This document shows positions 1 through 8,594 of a DNA stretch of 41,780 bases, piece by piece. The first letter of the stretch is position 1, and every line of letters begins with the position of its first letter. The notes under the pieces were generated by a model. The model searched no databases. It saw only the letters and a list, made by a program, of their open reading frames with translations, and was not told the origin of the DNA. This DNA is from an uncultured Dorea sp. (GTDB lineage: Bacteria; Bacillota; Clostridia; Lachnospirales; Lachnospiraceae): NCBI GenBank assembly GCA_910584095.1, contig CAJTYU010000003.1, forward strand, positions 1 through 41,780. Direction: 5' to 3'. The position numbers and the translations under genes were made by a program.

Positions 1-79
1 GCAGGAGATAGGTAAAAGCGAGATGAATAGTTTCTTGTATGCAGTTTTGAAGGTATGTGTGATATTAAATTTTATTGAG

Positions 80-116
80 CGGCGTAGCCTGTGGCTATGC
101 CGTTCTTGTTTTTGTT
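80..116 (+). terminator. Rho-independent terminator of a gene left of the window
   Basis: A 10-bp stem (80-89 with 93-102, one G-T pair, TGT loop) is followed by a T-rich run at 103-116. No complete gene lies upstream inside the window, so it probably ends a transcript that begins to the left. The T-run overlaps the -35 element of the next promoter. Confidence 0.7.
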
Positions 117-134
117 CGCACTTCGGTATATAAT
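106..134 (+). promoter_or_regulatory. Promoter of the methyltransferase gene
   Basis: A TTGTTT -35 (106-111) and a perfect TATAAT -10 (129-134) are separated by 17 bp. Transcription would start near 141, leaving a leader of about 20 nt before the ribosome binding site GCGGAGG at 149-155. Confidence 0.6.
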
Positions 135-160
135 GAACATATTAAATTGCGGAGGTCTGA

Positions 161-2350
161 ATGAATTATTTAAGTGTTGCTGAAACAGCAAAAAAATGGA
201 ATATGACGCCGAGACGATTACAGGTTCTTTGTAAGGAAGGGCGTATAGCAGGCGCGCAGCGTGTAGGAGATGTATGGATTATACCCGAAAATGCAGAAAA
301 ACCTGTTGATGCAAGAAAAAAAGTAACGAACAGAGGTAAATGTGTTAATACAAATATTTCCATTGAACGGGTATGGGCAATGCCAAATAAAAACACTTTT
401 GATATAAAACCTATACATGATCTGATAACAGAAGAGCTGACCGATGGACTGTGGATTGACCCGTTTGCTAACCAAAACAAACTTGCAACTGTCACAAATG
501 ATCTGAATTTAGAATTTGATACAGACTATCATCTGGATGCTTTGGATTTTATAAAGATGTTTGACAGTAATTCCGTTGATGGTGTTTTATACGATCCGCC
601 GTATTCTCCAAGACAGGTTAGTGAATGTTATAATAACGTGGGATACAATGTGACGTGGGATACAACTAAGGCTTCCTTTTGGGGAAATCATAAACGTGAA
701 ATCTCACGTATTGTCAAAATAGGCGGAAAAGTAATAACCTTTGGCTGGAATAGCGGCGGAATAGGCTATAAATATGGATTTGAAATAAAAAGAATTTTGC
801 TGGTTCCGCATGGAGGATGGCACAATGATACCATTTGTACAGTGGAAATTAAAACCCGCGAAGGAGAAATACCTGAGTTACAGGAGGATGCCGCTGATAT
901 GCTGCAAAAAATATCAAATAACAAACTAACGCGAAAAGATCAAAAAATGGTAGCAGCATTAAATTCACTGCCCAAAGATTTTTGGGATTTTAAAGATAGT
1001 GATGTTAGAGAGTATACCCATGGTATTCACAATTATCCTGCAATGATGGTCTGCCCTATTAGCCGTAATATTATTAAACTGGTAAAAGAAGTACAAAATG
1101 TAGAAACAATTTTTGACCCTTTTATGGGTTCAGGGACCGTATTAGTTGAGAGTATGCTTGCTGGAACAAAGAATATTTATGGCAGTGATATAAATCCGCT
1201 TGCTATATTTTTGAGCAAAGTAAAAACTACTCGTTTAGATATGACTTTATTACAACAGGCATCACAAGCTTTGTATCGTCAAATTGAGGATGCTTTTAAC
1301 CAGTGTGCGCTTCAAATTAATAGAGCAGATGAAATAATGCGTAGTGTTTACAATTTAGATTTGACTGCTAAAGATAGATGGGGCGTCAAAGCGCCGGAGT
1401 ATTTGCTAAAATATATACAGGATAATGATATAGATATTGATGTGCCGAATTTTAAAAACATAGGCTACTGGTTTAAACCTCGTGTTATTTTACTATTATC
1501 TTTAATAAAAAAAGAAATCAACAGGATTACGGATAGGGATATACGGGATTTTGTGTTTGTTGCCTTTAGTGAAACAATAAGATTTGTTTCAAATAGACGA
1601 AACGGCGAGTTTAAAATGTTCCGCATGCCTGCTGACAAGGTAGAGGCATTTGAGCCGGACGTTATAAAAGAATTTATGACTATTTTGAATCGCAATATCG
1701 AAAAAATGGACGCTTTTGATAAGGTTTGCGCGGATTCAGGAGTAGAGCCGTCGATATCTATATTCAAAAACAATGCCGCAACGTTAGAAGATGTTCCAAA
1801 CAATTCTGTGGATCTTGTTATTACTTCACCGCCTTACGGCGACAGCAGAACAACGGTAGCTTACGGGGAATATAGCAGACTCTCCTTACAATGGTTAGAT
1901 TTGTTTGAACTTTCTGAAAAAGAAATTATGGGCATTGATAAAACCCTGATGGGAGGCGGCAAGTTTAGAAATGGTTTTAACTATACAGTGCCCAGTACTG
2001 CCCTTAGAACTTCTTTAGAACGAATTAAGGACGCCGACTTAGAACGAGCTGGAGACGTATATAGTTTTTATTTGGATTTGAGTAATTCTATTTCAGCAAT
2101 ATCGAATAAAACCAAATCGGGCGGATATCAATTTTGGGTTGTAGGAAATAGAAGGGTTAAAGGGGAATTGCTGTTAACCGATAAAATTATTTCTGAAGTT
2201 GCCGTACAATACGGACTTCAACATGTTCATACAGTTGATAGAAATATTATTAACAAAGTTATGCCATCTTTAAATTCCCCTACAAATGAAAGCGGTGTAA
2301 AATCTTATACAATGTCGAACGAGCACATTGTTATACTGAGAAAAAAATAA
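161..2350 (+). CDS. Two-headed DNA methyltransferase with N-terminal helix-turn-helix
   Basis: A 729-residue protein. Residues 1-50 look like a MerR/excisionase-type winged helix-turn-helix (YLSVAETAKKW...GRIAGAQRVGDVWIIP). A first methylase-like half has DPFANQNKLATVTNDLN near 100-115 and the catalytic motif DPPY at 145-148. A second half has an S-adenosylmethionine-binding motif DPFMGSGT near 318 and a second catalytic motif SPPYGDSR near 556. The DPPY/SPPY types belong to amino-group (N6-adenine or N4-cytosine) methyltransferases. No restriction endonuclease gene is adjacent, so it is probably an orphan methylase. Proteins of this build are common in integrative elements of gut Firmicutes, and the gene is visibly more AT-rich than its right-hand neighbours, which supports transfer. 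The start follows GCGGAGG at good spacing. Target sequence and activity of the first half are unknown. Confidence 0.85.
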   Translation: MNYLSVAETAKKWNMTPRRLQVLCKEGRIAGAQRVGDVWIIPENAEKPVDARKKVTNRGKCVNTNISIERVWAMPNKNTFDIKPIHDLITEELTDGLWIDPFANQNKLATVTNDLNLEFDTDYHLDALDFIKMFDSNSVDGVLYDPPYSPRQVSECYNNVGYNVTWDTTKASFWGNHKREISRIVKIGGKVITFGWNSGGIGYKYGFEIKRILLVPHGGWHNDTICTVEIKTREGEIPELQEDAADMLQKISNNKLTRKDQKMVAALNSLPKDFWDFKDSDVREYTHGIHNYPAMMVCPISRNIIKLVKEVQNVETIFDPFMGSGTVLVESMLAGTKNIYGSDINPLAIFLSKVKTTRLDMTLLQQASQALYRQIEDAFNQCALQINRADEIMRSVYNLDLTAKDRWGVKAPEYLLKYIQDNDIDIDVPNFKNIGYWFKPRVILLLSLIKKEINRITDRDIRDFVFVAFSETIRFVSNRRNGEFKMFRMPADKVEAFEPDVIKEFMTILNRNIEKMDAFDKVCADSGVEPSISIFKNNAATLEDVPNNSVDLVITSPPYGDSRTTVAYGEYSRLSLQWLDLFELSEKEIMGIDKTLMGGGKFRNGFNYTVPSTALRTSLERIKDADLERAGDVYSFYLDLSNSISAISNKTKSGGYQFWVVGNRRVKGELLLTDKIISEVAVQYGLQHVHTVDRNIINKVMPSLNSPTNESGVKSYTMSNEHIVILRKK

Positions 2351-2388
2351 TAAAATGCTAAGGGGGCTTAGTTGGACTCATACTCCTT

Positions 2389-3036
2389 TTAAATCTCGCA
2401 CCGCGGCAGATTCCATTTGTAATGTCTGGCAAGCAGCCGGATTAGAATCACTAGGGCAGCGCTGAGTATCAGAGCGGCATCCGTAGGAATGCAGGTAATG
2501 ATGACGACATAGCACAGCGCTCCTGCAATGGAAGCGCAGGCGTAGACATGTTTTTTTAAGATGGCGGGAATCTCTCCGGCCATCATATCCCGCAGCAGTC
2601 CGCCGCCGACACCGGTTATCACACCGAGGAAGACCGTTAAGAAAAGGTAGTCTTCATATCCTGCGGAAAAGGCAGTATTTACTCCGACTACGGTGAAAGC
2701 GCCGAGGCCGATTGCATCTAACAGATTCAAGACCCAGTCATAGTATTCTACTTCCAGAAGAAGCCTCGTCAGCCGTTTTGACCGCATAGCTAGGAACGTT
2801 AGGATGGCGGAGGCTACAGCCGTAGTCACATATACCGGCTTTACAAACAGCGTGGGCGGATGGACGCCGATGAGGATGTCACGGATCATCCCTCCGCCTA
2901 CAGCGGTTATTACGCCTAGAACAACAATTCCCAATAAGTCTAATCTCTTGCGTATCGCCGTCATTGCTCCAGAACAGGAAAATGCGGCGGTTCCAATTAA
3001 TTCCATAATAAATAGTACAGTAATATTGCCGGACAT
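2389..3036 (-). CDS. TRIC-family (UPF0126) membrane protein
   Basis: A 215-residue integral membrane protein with two tandem homologous halves. Each has a glycine-rich signature followed by RD: AVGGGMIRDILIG and GVGGGLLRDMMAG. This is the layout of the bacterial UPF0126/YicG family, whose structures place it with trimeric intracellular cation channels. The start MSGNITVLF at 3036 is preferred over the longer frame opening at 3111, because AGGAGG sits directly upstream (plus-strand 3045-3050) and the extra 25 residues look like untranslated leader. It lies 102 bp downstream of the deacetylase gene on the same strand and converges with the methyltransferase gene. The physiological ion in bacteria is not settled. 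Confidence 0.9.
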   Translation of the reverse strand: MSGNITVLFIMELIGTAAFSCSGAMTAIRKRLDLLGIVVLGVITAVGGGMIRDILIGVHPPTLFVKPVYVTTAVASAILTFLAMRSKRLTRLLLEVEYYDWVLNLLDAIGLGAFTVVGVNTAFSAGYEDYLFLTVFLGVITGVGGGLLRDMMAGEIPAILKKHVYACASIAGALCYVVIITCIPTDAALILSAALVILIRLLARHYKWNLPRCEI

Positions 3037-3138
3037 TAAAAAATTCCTCCTATACAGCCCGGGCAAATCCAGACTGCAGCTTTTCTTTTGCAGGTATGCT
3101 GTCTGTATCATAACATAGCAAGGTTTAAAATACTACAT

Positions 3139-4059
3139 TCATTTTTTCTGTTTGATCAGGTTTTCCAGCGGCTGAAACGTATATCCCATTTCTTCCCATT
3201 TAGTCAGCAGTTCATCTAAGATTTCACCGTTGGTGGAGGAGGTGCTGTGCAGGAGGATCACAGCGCCCGGGTGGACTCTCCCGAGAAGTTTATCGAAGGC
3301 TTCCTCCTTTGACGGCTGGTCGTCCTGATACCAGTCAACGTATGCAAGGCTCCAAAAGAAGGTCTTATATCCCAGTTCTTTTGCCATAGAGAGGTTGCTT
3401 TCACTGTATTTTCCCTGAGGCGGGCGGTAGAATTTCGTCATGGGAGTCCCGGTAATTTCTTTATATAGTTCCTCCACCTGTTCTAACTCTTTTTGAAAGG
3501 ATTCTTTGGTGGAGATTTTGGACATATCCGGATGGGAATAGGTATGGTTTCCTACAGTGTGTCCTTCCTGTGCCATGCGTTTGATGAGTTCCGGGTTTTC
3601 GGAGATAAAGGGACCGACGACGAAAAAGGTAGCGGGGACGCTGTGCTTTTTCAGAGCGTCTAGAATGGGTTCCGTATTTCCGTTTTCATAGCCTGCGTCG
3701 AAGGTTAGGTAGAGAACCTTTTTCTTTTGGTTTCCTGCGTAATAAGCGTCATATTTTTTCAGCTCTGCGGCGGTAGCGTTGGCTATAGGAGGCTTTCCGT
3801 CTTCCTGAAAGCTTAAGCCCCAGTTTCCCTCTGCGGCGGGGGCGATGATCGGTACGCTGGAATTTAACTCCGGCCGGCAGGTAGCAGTTACATATTCATA
3901 GTTTAGGGCAGAGAGCGACGTGGCGGTCTCTGTTTTGTCAGATGGGAAGAAGTGCTGGTGTATCATACCGATACACCGCCCGAGAAGAAAAGAGAGAAGG
4001 AGCAGGCAGAGATATCGGAACGCTTTTGTAAGGTGCGTTTTTTTCAATAATTGCTTCAT
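3139..4059 (-). CDS. Polysaccharide deacetylase, PdaA-like
   Basis: A 306-residue membrane-anchored or secreted protein. A hydrophobic segment at about residues 15-32 is followed by a spacer and a NodB-type deacetylase domain from about residue 115. Visible motifs are TFDAGYENGNT (motif 1; the Ala in place of the second Asp is typical of PdaA-type enzymes), GNHTYSHPDM (metal-binding histidines), RPPQGKY, AYVDWYQDD and ILLHS. PdaA enzymes remove the acetyl group from N-acetylmuramic acid on the way to muramic-delta-lactam in spore cortex; a spore role here is only inferred. The start has GAGGAC upstream. It may be co-transcribed with the TRIC-like gene. Confidence 0.85.
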   Translation of the reverse strand: MKQLLKKTHLTKAFRYLCLLLLSFLLGRCIGMIHQHFFPSDKTETATSLSALNYEYVTATCRPELNSSVPIIAPAAEGNWGLSFQEDGKPPIANATAAELKKYDAYYAGNQKKKVLYLTFDAGYENGNTEPILDALKKHSVPATFFVVGPFISENPELIKRMAQEGHTVGNHTYSHPDMSKISTKESFQKELEQVEELYKEITGTPMTKFYRPPQGKYSESNLSMAKELGYKTFFWSLAYVDWYQDDQPSKEEAFDKLLGRVHPGAVILLHSTSSTNGEILDELLTKWEEMGYTFQPLENLIKQKK

Positions 4060-4139
4060 AATGTCCTCATGGATTTTTTATATATGTATTCCGAAAGGGG
4101 TGCGGATAGTATGATTTTTATTGTTTTTAAAGTGTAATT

Positions 4140-4170
4140 TTGACCATTAGAAACTTGCAGGCTGGATAAA
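4140..4170 (+). promoter_or_regulatory. Possible promoter of the first MATE gene
   Basis: TTGACC at 4140-4145 and a weak GATAAA at 4165-4170 lie 19 bp apart, a wide spacing. They sit about 70 bp upstream of the MATE start in the divergent intergenic region. Weak support. Confidence 0.3.
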
Positions 4171-4241
4171 AAAGCGATAAAGTAAGAGAAGAGAGTCTAT
4201 GGAAAAGACAGAATGCGGAGAAATAGGAAAGGAATGTCCGA

Positions 4242-5615
4242 TTGGGGAAACGGAAGTTACATAAGAGAATGTGGAAATACAAGGATTTTTATCGGAAATT
4301 TTTTCAAATATGCAGCATGCTGGTTCTGCAAAATGTGGTTACGATCAGCATTAATCTTGCGGACAATATGATGCTGGGGGCATACAATGAGACGGCGCTG
4401 TCAGGGGTGGCGGCGGTAAATCAGCTCCAGTTTGTTTATCAACAGATCCTAATGGCGCTTGGGGATGGGGCGGTGATTGTATGCAGTCAGTATTGGGGAA
4501 AACGGCAAAAGGAGCCGATGAAAAGAATTTGTGCCTTGGCCATGTATGCGGGGCTTCTTGCGGCAGGAATTCTATTTATAGCAGTTAGTTTATTTCCGAA
4601 TGAGGCCGTTGGGCTATTTACAACAGACAGAGAAATTATTGGCGAGGGAGTTATTTATCTGAATATAATACGATATACGTATCCATTTTTTGCAGTGACA
4701 ATTTTGCTTCTGGCGGCATTGCGAAGTGCAGAATCGGTAAAGATTGCGTTCTGGCTTTCTCTTATGACCTTTTGCATTAATTGCGGCCTAAATTCTCTTC
4801 TCATATACGGACGGTTTGGGCTTCCAGAGCTGGGCGCGGCGGGAGCCGCCGTTGGAACTCTTTGTGCGCGGATTACCGAATGTATAGTACTGATCGCGTA
4901 TGTGGCGAAGAAGGAGAATAATTTAAAGCTTAGGCTATCGGATTATTTCCATGTAGACAGGCCGCTGGCTGTGGATTATTTTCAGATTACAGGACCGATT
5001 CTTTTGGTACAGACCTTATGGGGGATAAATACGGCGCTGCAGACAGTGCTCCTAGGACATATGACGTCGTCGGCGATTGCGGCGAACAGTGTAGCGTCTA
5101 CTTTATTTCTTTTGATTAAATCTGCCGCCGTAGGGTCGTCAGCTGCAGCGTCGGTTATTATAGGAAAAGCAATTGGCTCTGGCGATATGGAGAAGGTTCG
5201 GCTCTATTCCAGGCTGATGCAGAGAATTTTTCTAGTAGTCGGCGGGAGCGGCGGACTGCTGTTATTTTTTATTCGGATACCGATTCTGCAGTTCTATAGT
5301 CTGTCGCCGGATACAATGAGAATGGCTGATCAGTTCCTGATTATTTTGAGCGTTATTTTTGTGGGGATGTCCTATCAGATGCCGACCAATAACGGAATCA
5401 TTCGCGGCGGAGGAAATCCAATGTTTGTAGTGAAGATGGATCTGGTCAGCATCTGGATGATCGTGCTTCCGCTGTCTTTTGTGATGGCTTTTGTGATACA
5501 GGCGCCGCCTGCAGCCGTGGTATGCTGCCTGAACTCAGATCAGATATTCAAATGCATTCCGGGATATCTGATGTCACACTATGGAAACTGGATTCGGAAG
5601 CTGACCAGAGATTAA
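4242..5615 (+). CDS. MATE-family multidrug/cation antiporter
   Basis: A 457-residue polytopic membrane protein with about 12 hydrophobic segments. The MATE signature appears twice in each half, as in LADNMMLGAYNETALSGVAAVNQ near residues 40-62 and the matching helix VLLGHMTSSAIAANSVAST in the second half. MATE proteins export cationic compounds using a Na+ or H+ gradient. The start is taken as TTG at 4242 because AGGAAAGGAA (4226-4235) is correctly spaced before it. The first in-frame ATG (4269) lacks a clear ribosome binding site. It is transcribed alone and ends in a strong terminator. No regulator is adjacent, unlike the second MATE gene at the right end of the window. Confidence 0.88.
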   Translation: MGKRKLHKRMWKYKDFYRKFFQICSMLVLQNVVTISINLADNMMLGAYNETALSGVAAVNQLQFVYQQILMALGDGAVIVCSQYWGKRQKEPMKRICALAMYAGLLAAGILFIAVSLFPNEAVGLFTTDREIIGEGVIYLNIIRYTYPFFAVTILLLAALRSAESVKIAFWLSLMTFCINCGLNSLLIYGRFGLPELGAAGAAVGTLCARITECIVLIAYVAKKENNLKLRLSDYFHVDRPLAVDYFQITGPILLVQTLWGINTALQTVLLGHMTSSAIAANSVASTLFLLIKSAAVGSSAAASVIIGKAIGSGDMEKVRLYSRLMQRIFLVVGGSGGLLLFFIRIPILQFYSLSPDTMRMADQFLIILSVIFVGMSYQMPTNNGIIRGGGNPMFVVKMDLVSIWMIVLPLSFVMAFVIQAPPAAVVCCLNSDQIFKCIPGYLMSHYGNWIRKLTRD

Positions 5616-5636
5616 ATATGTTTGCGCAGTAGTGCT

Positions 5637-5674
5637 GCCGGGAATAATTATATTATTCCCGGCGGTTTTATTTT
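5637..5674 (+). terminator. Rho-independent terminator after the first MATE gene
   Basis: A perfect 12-bp stem (5637-5648 with 5652-5663, loop TAT) is followed by GGTTTTATTTT. It separates the MATE gene from the PTS cluster. Confidence 0.92.
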
Positions 5675-5710
5675 CACCACAATTTTTGTATAGGGACTGT
5701 CATAATGAAC

Positions 5711-5739
5711 AATAATTGCGGTATAAACGGCCGTATAAT
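5711..5739 (+). promoter_or_regulatory. Probable promoter of the PTS cluster
   Basis: A perfect TATAAT at 5734-5739 stands 34 bp before the regulator start. No good -35 hexamer is present at normal spacing (AATAAT at 5711-5716), as would be expected of an activator-dependent promoter. Activation by the regulator encoded just downstream is an inference. Confidence 0.4.
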
Positions 5740-5772
5740 TGTGCTATTTTAAAAGCAGGAAGGGAGTGGATT

Positions 5773-7446
5773 ATGGAATTAAACAGCAGGCTGGCAAGTA
5801 TTTTATCAGTGTTGTTATCGGAGGGAGAAGTAAGCAGCGGACAGATCTGCAGCCGTCTGCAGATATCGAAAAGAGCTTTTTACTATGACTGTGAAAGACT
5901 CAAGGACTGGCTTGAAAGCTATAGGCTGGGAACTCTTGAACTAAAGAATGGGGCATGCAGTCTGAAGACCAGCAAGAAGCGTGCTCTGCAGAATCTGATA
6001 AGCGCAGAGTCCACAGGCTATTATCTAAACAGTAGGGAGCGGCTGGTAATTGAACTGTTCTATATCGCAGTTTATAAGAAGCGCGGCGTAGTAGAAGATT
6101 TGTGCGGGCTTTTGAAGGTCAGCCAGAATACGATTCTTTCAGATATAAAGAAAAACAGGGCGCTTCTGCATGAGGCGGGACTGGGGCTGGAATACAGCGC
6201 CCAGACAGGATACTTGTTTGTAGGAGAGGAATTTCAGATACGGAGCTTTCTGCTGCAGAGACTGGAAGAAATTAATACGATCGGAGCCAGAAAATATCTG
6301 GAAGAAATGCTTTCGGAGCAGATGGGGAGCTATCTGAAAAAAGAAGCGGATTACGTGGCTATTATGCAGGAGTGTGAACAAATCTATGAAGCGGTTGTCG
6401 GAACGACTCTGCTGGAACAGCAGCTATGGCAGCAGGCAGTCATTATCATACTGGCATATCTGCGGAATAAGGCGGGAGCGGGATTTGTCACTACCAGCTC
6501 CGAGATGGCTGATCTGCAGACCTTGAAGGAGTATGAAGGTGTAAAGACGATGTTTGCGCGGATCCGGGAGTACATGGAAATGGATATGCCGGAACAGGAA
6601 TTTTATTTTGTAGAAATCTATTTTCTGGGAATGCGGAATTTTAATTTTTTGGAGAGTAAGACGGCGCACCGCAAGGTGGAGCGGATTGCCGACAAATTCA
6701 TGCGCTGCCTGAAGCAGATGTATCAGGTCGATTTCAGGGACTATGATACCTTTCGGAATCGGCTGATCGAGCATCTGACGCCGATGTATTACAGGGTTAA
6801 GTACGGAGTACAGGAGAAGTATCCGCTGATGGACAGCTATTGCCGCAAATATAAAAAAGAATATGAGATGGCGAGGAATTGTCTTGATACAGCGGACCCC
6901 AAATTATCGGAGAATACCATTGATGATGAGATCGCATATCTGAGTATGTATATCGGCGGAGAATTGTTTGTTGACCAGAACAGACCGAAGCAGGGAGAAG
7001 AGCGGAAGATTCTTGTGGTGTGCAGTGAAGGGGTGGCCACGTCCATACTTGTCCGCAATCATCTTTTGGAATTGCTTGGAAATGCGTTTGCGATTGACTT
7101 CTGCTCTGTGAAATCTTTGGATACACAGGATTTTGACTATTACGTCATGGTGGTTTCTACTGTCCGTCATGAAAAGCTGCCTCCCGATACGCTGTATGTG
7201 TCCACCATGCTGAAAAAAACGGATAAGGAAAAAATTGCCGAGAAGCTGAACGAGGTTGTTTATTCAATGCAGACCGCCTGCTTTGGGGAAGTGATCGAAT
7301 TGGTAAGAAAGAATTTTTCAGGGGATGGGCGGCTGTTGAATCTTAATTATGACCTGCTGCGTCTCTTTTGCCGGAAGAGTCCAGCGGAGGCGGAGAAGAA
7401 GGGACAGAGGGTTTTTGAAAGCGAGAGGGAGTGGATCGATGTTTAG
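5773..7446 (+). CDS. BglG/MtlR-type PTS regulator (HTH-PRD-PRD-EIIB)
   Basis: A 557-residue transcription activator of the PRD class. Two helix-turn-helix segments lie at about 1-60 and 85-140. Two PTS regulation domains lie at about 195-300 and 305-400. A GatB-like EIIB domain carries the phospho-cysteine loop VVCSEGVATS (Cys417). In such proteins, phosphorylation by HPr and EII components couples operon expression to substrate uptake. Of the four histidines usually phosphorylated in the PRDs, only the one in EHLTPMYYR (His334) is evident. The matching positions read Ile near 224, Tyr283 (IYFLGMRN) and Tyr393 (MYIGGEL). The C-terminal EIIA domain found in longer relatives is absent. The start at 5773 follows AGGGAGTGG. 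The gene overlaps the next by 8 bp. Confidence 0.88.
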   Translation: MELNSRLASILSVLLSEGEVSSGQICSRLQISKRAFYYDCERLKDWLESYRLGTLELKNGACSLKTSKKRALQNLISAESTGYYLNSRERLVIELFYIAVYKKRGVVEDLCGLLKVSQNTILSDIKKNRALLHEAGLGLEYSAQTGYLFVGEEFQIRSFLLQRLEEINTIGARKYLEEMLSEQMGSYLKKEADYVAIMQECEQIYEAVVGTTLLEQQLWQQAVIIILAYLRNKAGAGFVTTSSEMADLQTLKEYEGVKTMFARIREYMEMDMPEQEFYFVEIYFLGMRNFNFLESKTAHRKVERIADKFMRCLKQMYQVDFRDYDTFRNRLIEHLTPMYYRVKYGVQEKYPLMDSYCRKYKKEYEMARNCLDTADPKLSENTIDDEIAYLSMYIGGELFVDQNRPKQGEERKILVVCSEGVATSILVRNHLLELLGNAFAIDFCSVKSLDTQDFDYYVMVVSTVRHEKLPPDTLYVSTMLKKTDKEKIAEKLNEVVYSMQTACFGEVIELVRKNFSGDGRLLNLNYDLLRLFCRKSPAEAEKKGQRVFESEREWIDV

Positions 7447-8200
7447 AATTGCAGTAGCGGGAAGAGGGCAGGGATTCGCCGCGGCTGTTATCGCGGACAG
7501 GCTGAAGGTTTTTATGGAGGAACGGGATATTTCCTATACGGTTACAGAGTATGAACTGGATGAAGTTGTTGAACTGATTGCGGAAGATTTGATCATCCTG
7601 TCAAAGAATATGCTTGTAATCAATTCGGCAGGAACCCCGATTTTAAATGGCGCTCCATTGTTTACAGGGGTTGGGGAAACGCAGTTTGAGGAGCTGCTTT
7701 TAAGAAAAATAAAGGAAATAGAAAAGGAGAAAAAGAAGATGCTGACGGAAATGCTGACAGTGGATCGGATCCATGCCAAGGTCTTAGCGGCCGATAAGCA
7801 GGAGGCAATCTGCATGGCCGGGCGCATGCTGGTGGATGCGGGACTTGCAGAGGAAGGATACATTCAGGGAATGCTGGATATGTGCGAGGAATTAAGCTCC
7901 TATATCGTGATTATGCCCGGGGTGGCAATGCCCCATGCAAGACCGGAAAGAGGGGCAAAGAAGCCCGGACTTGCGCTTTTGACGCTGAAAAAGCCGATTA
8001 AATTCGGACATCCGGAAAATGATCCGGTACGTATGGTAGTAGGCTTATGCGCCCCGGATAAAACGGCGCATCTTGTGGCGATTAGGGAATTGTCCAAGCT
8101 TTTATGCGAAGAGGATAAAGTAGAACAGATTTTTCATGCAGCAGCCAGTCAGGAAATATATGACGTTATTGCCGCATTTGAAAAGACATTAAACTTATGA
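7439..8200 (+). CDS. PTS EIIA (ascorbate/mannitol class) with a cysteine-less EIIB-like N-domain
   Basis: A 253-residue protein. Residues from about 115 on form a type-2 EIIA domain with the active-site histidine in AMPHARPE (His166), which would pass phosphate from HPr to EIIB. Residues 1-95 resemble a GatB-type EIIB domain, including its ending (TPILNGAPLFTGVGETQFEE versus the usual PVINGLPFLTG). However, the loop that should read CGxGVATS reads AGRGQGFAA, with no cysteine. That domain is therefore probably regulatory or structural, not catalytic. The ATG at 7439 lies within the end of the regulator gene, behind GAGAGGGA, so the two are translationally coupled. A separate functional EIIB follows. 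A fused transcription frame upstream (7349-7438) was rejected as leader read-through. Confidence 0.85.
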   Translation: MFRIAVAGRGQGFAAAVIADRLKVFMEERDISYTVTEYELDEVVELIAEDLIILSKNMLVINSAGTPILNGAPLFTGVGETQFEELLLRKIKEIEKEKKKMLTEMLTVDRIHAKVLAADKQEAICMAGRMLVDAGLAEEGYIQGMLDMCEELSSYIVIMPGVAMPHARPERGAKKPGLALLTLKKPIKFGHPENDPVRMVVGLCAPDKTAHLVAIRELSKLLCEEDKVEQIFHAAASQEIYDVIAAFEKTLNL

Positions 8201-8216
8201 GGAAGGAGGAGACGGT

Positions 8217-8531
8217 ATGGCAAGAAAGGAAAGACTAACGTTTTTGTTTGTCTGCGGAGCCGGAGTCGGTTCGTCTATGATGGTAAAAATGAATGCAGAT
8301 GAGATATTCAGGAATCATGGAATGAAGGTCAGGCTAATCAGCAGCGATGTTACATCTTCAAAAAGCAACAAAGCGGACTGTCTTGTAACAACGCAGGATA
8401 TTTATCGCCTGATTAAAGATATTGATGTAAAGGAAGTAATTTTACTGCAGAACATGGTAAGCGTAAAAGAGCTTGAGAGCAAGATTATTCCGGCGTATGA
8501 GAAGCTCTCGGCAGAAAAGGAAGGGAATTAA
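8217..8531 (+). CDS. PTS EIIB component, lactose/ascorbate class
   Basis: A 104-residue soluble EIIB. The phospho-cysteine is Cys13 in FVCGAGVGSSMMVK, the P-loop-like site that receives phosphate from EIIA His and passes it to the substrate on EIIC. Length and sequence agree with UlaB-type EIIB proteins. A strong GGAAGGAGG (8201-8209) precedes the ATG, 16 bp after the EIIA stop codon. It is followed 63 bp later by the EIIC gene, so the three EII genes form the usual A-B-C set. Confidence 0.9.
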   Translation: MARKERLTFLFVCGAGVGSSMMVKMNADEIFRNHGMKVRLISSDVTSSKSNKADCLVTTQDIYRLIKDIDVKEVILLQNMVSVKELESKIIPAYEKLSAEKEGN

Positions 8532-8594
8532 AACCTGCGGCAGTCACAATTTTAGGTACGGATTTTATGGAAAGAAAGTAAAGGAGAAAACGGT

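Noticed and set aside
2..138. Open frame running in from the left edge
   Set aside because: The only frame open at the edge reads straight through a terminator hairpin and a promoter and has no recognisable sequence.
7349..7446. Frameshift splitting one long PRD regulator into two genes
   Set aside because: The second gene has its own ribosome binding site and starts with an extra EIIB-like domain, so the arrangement is two coupled genes and not a broken one.
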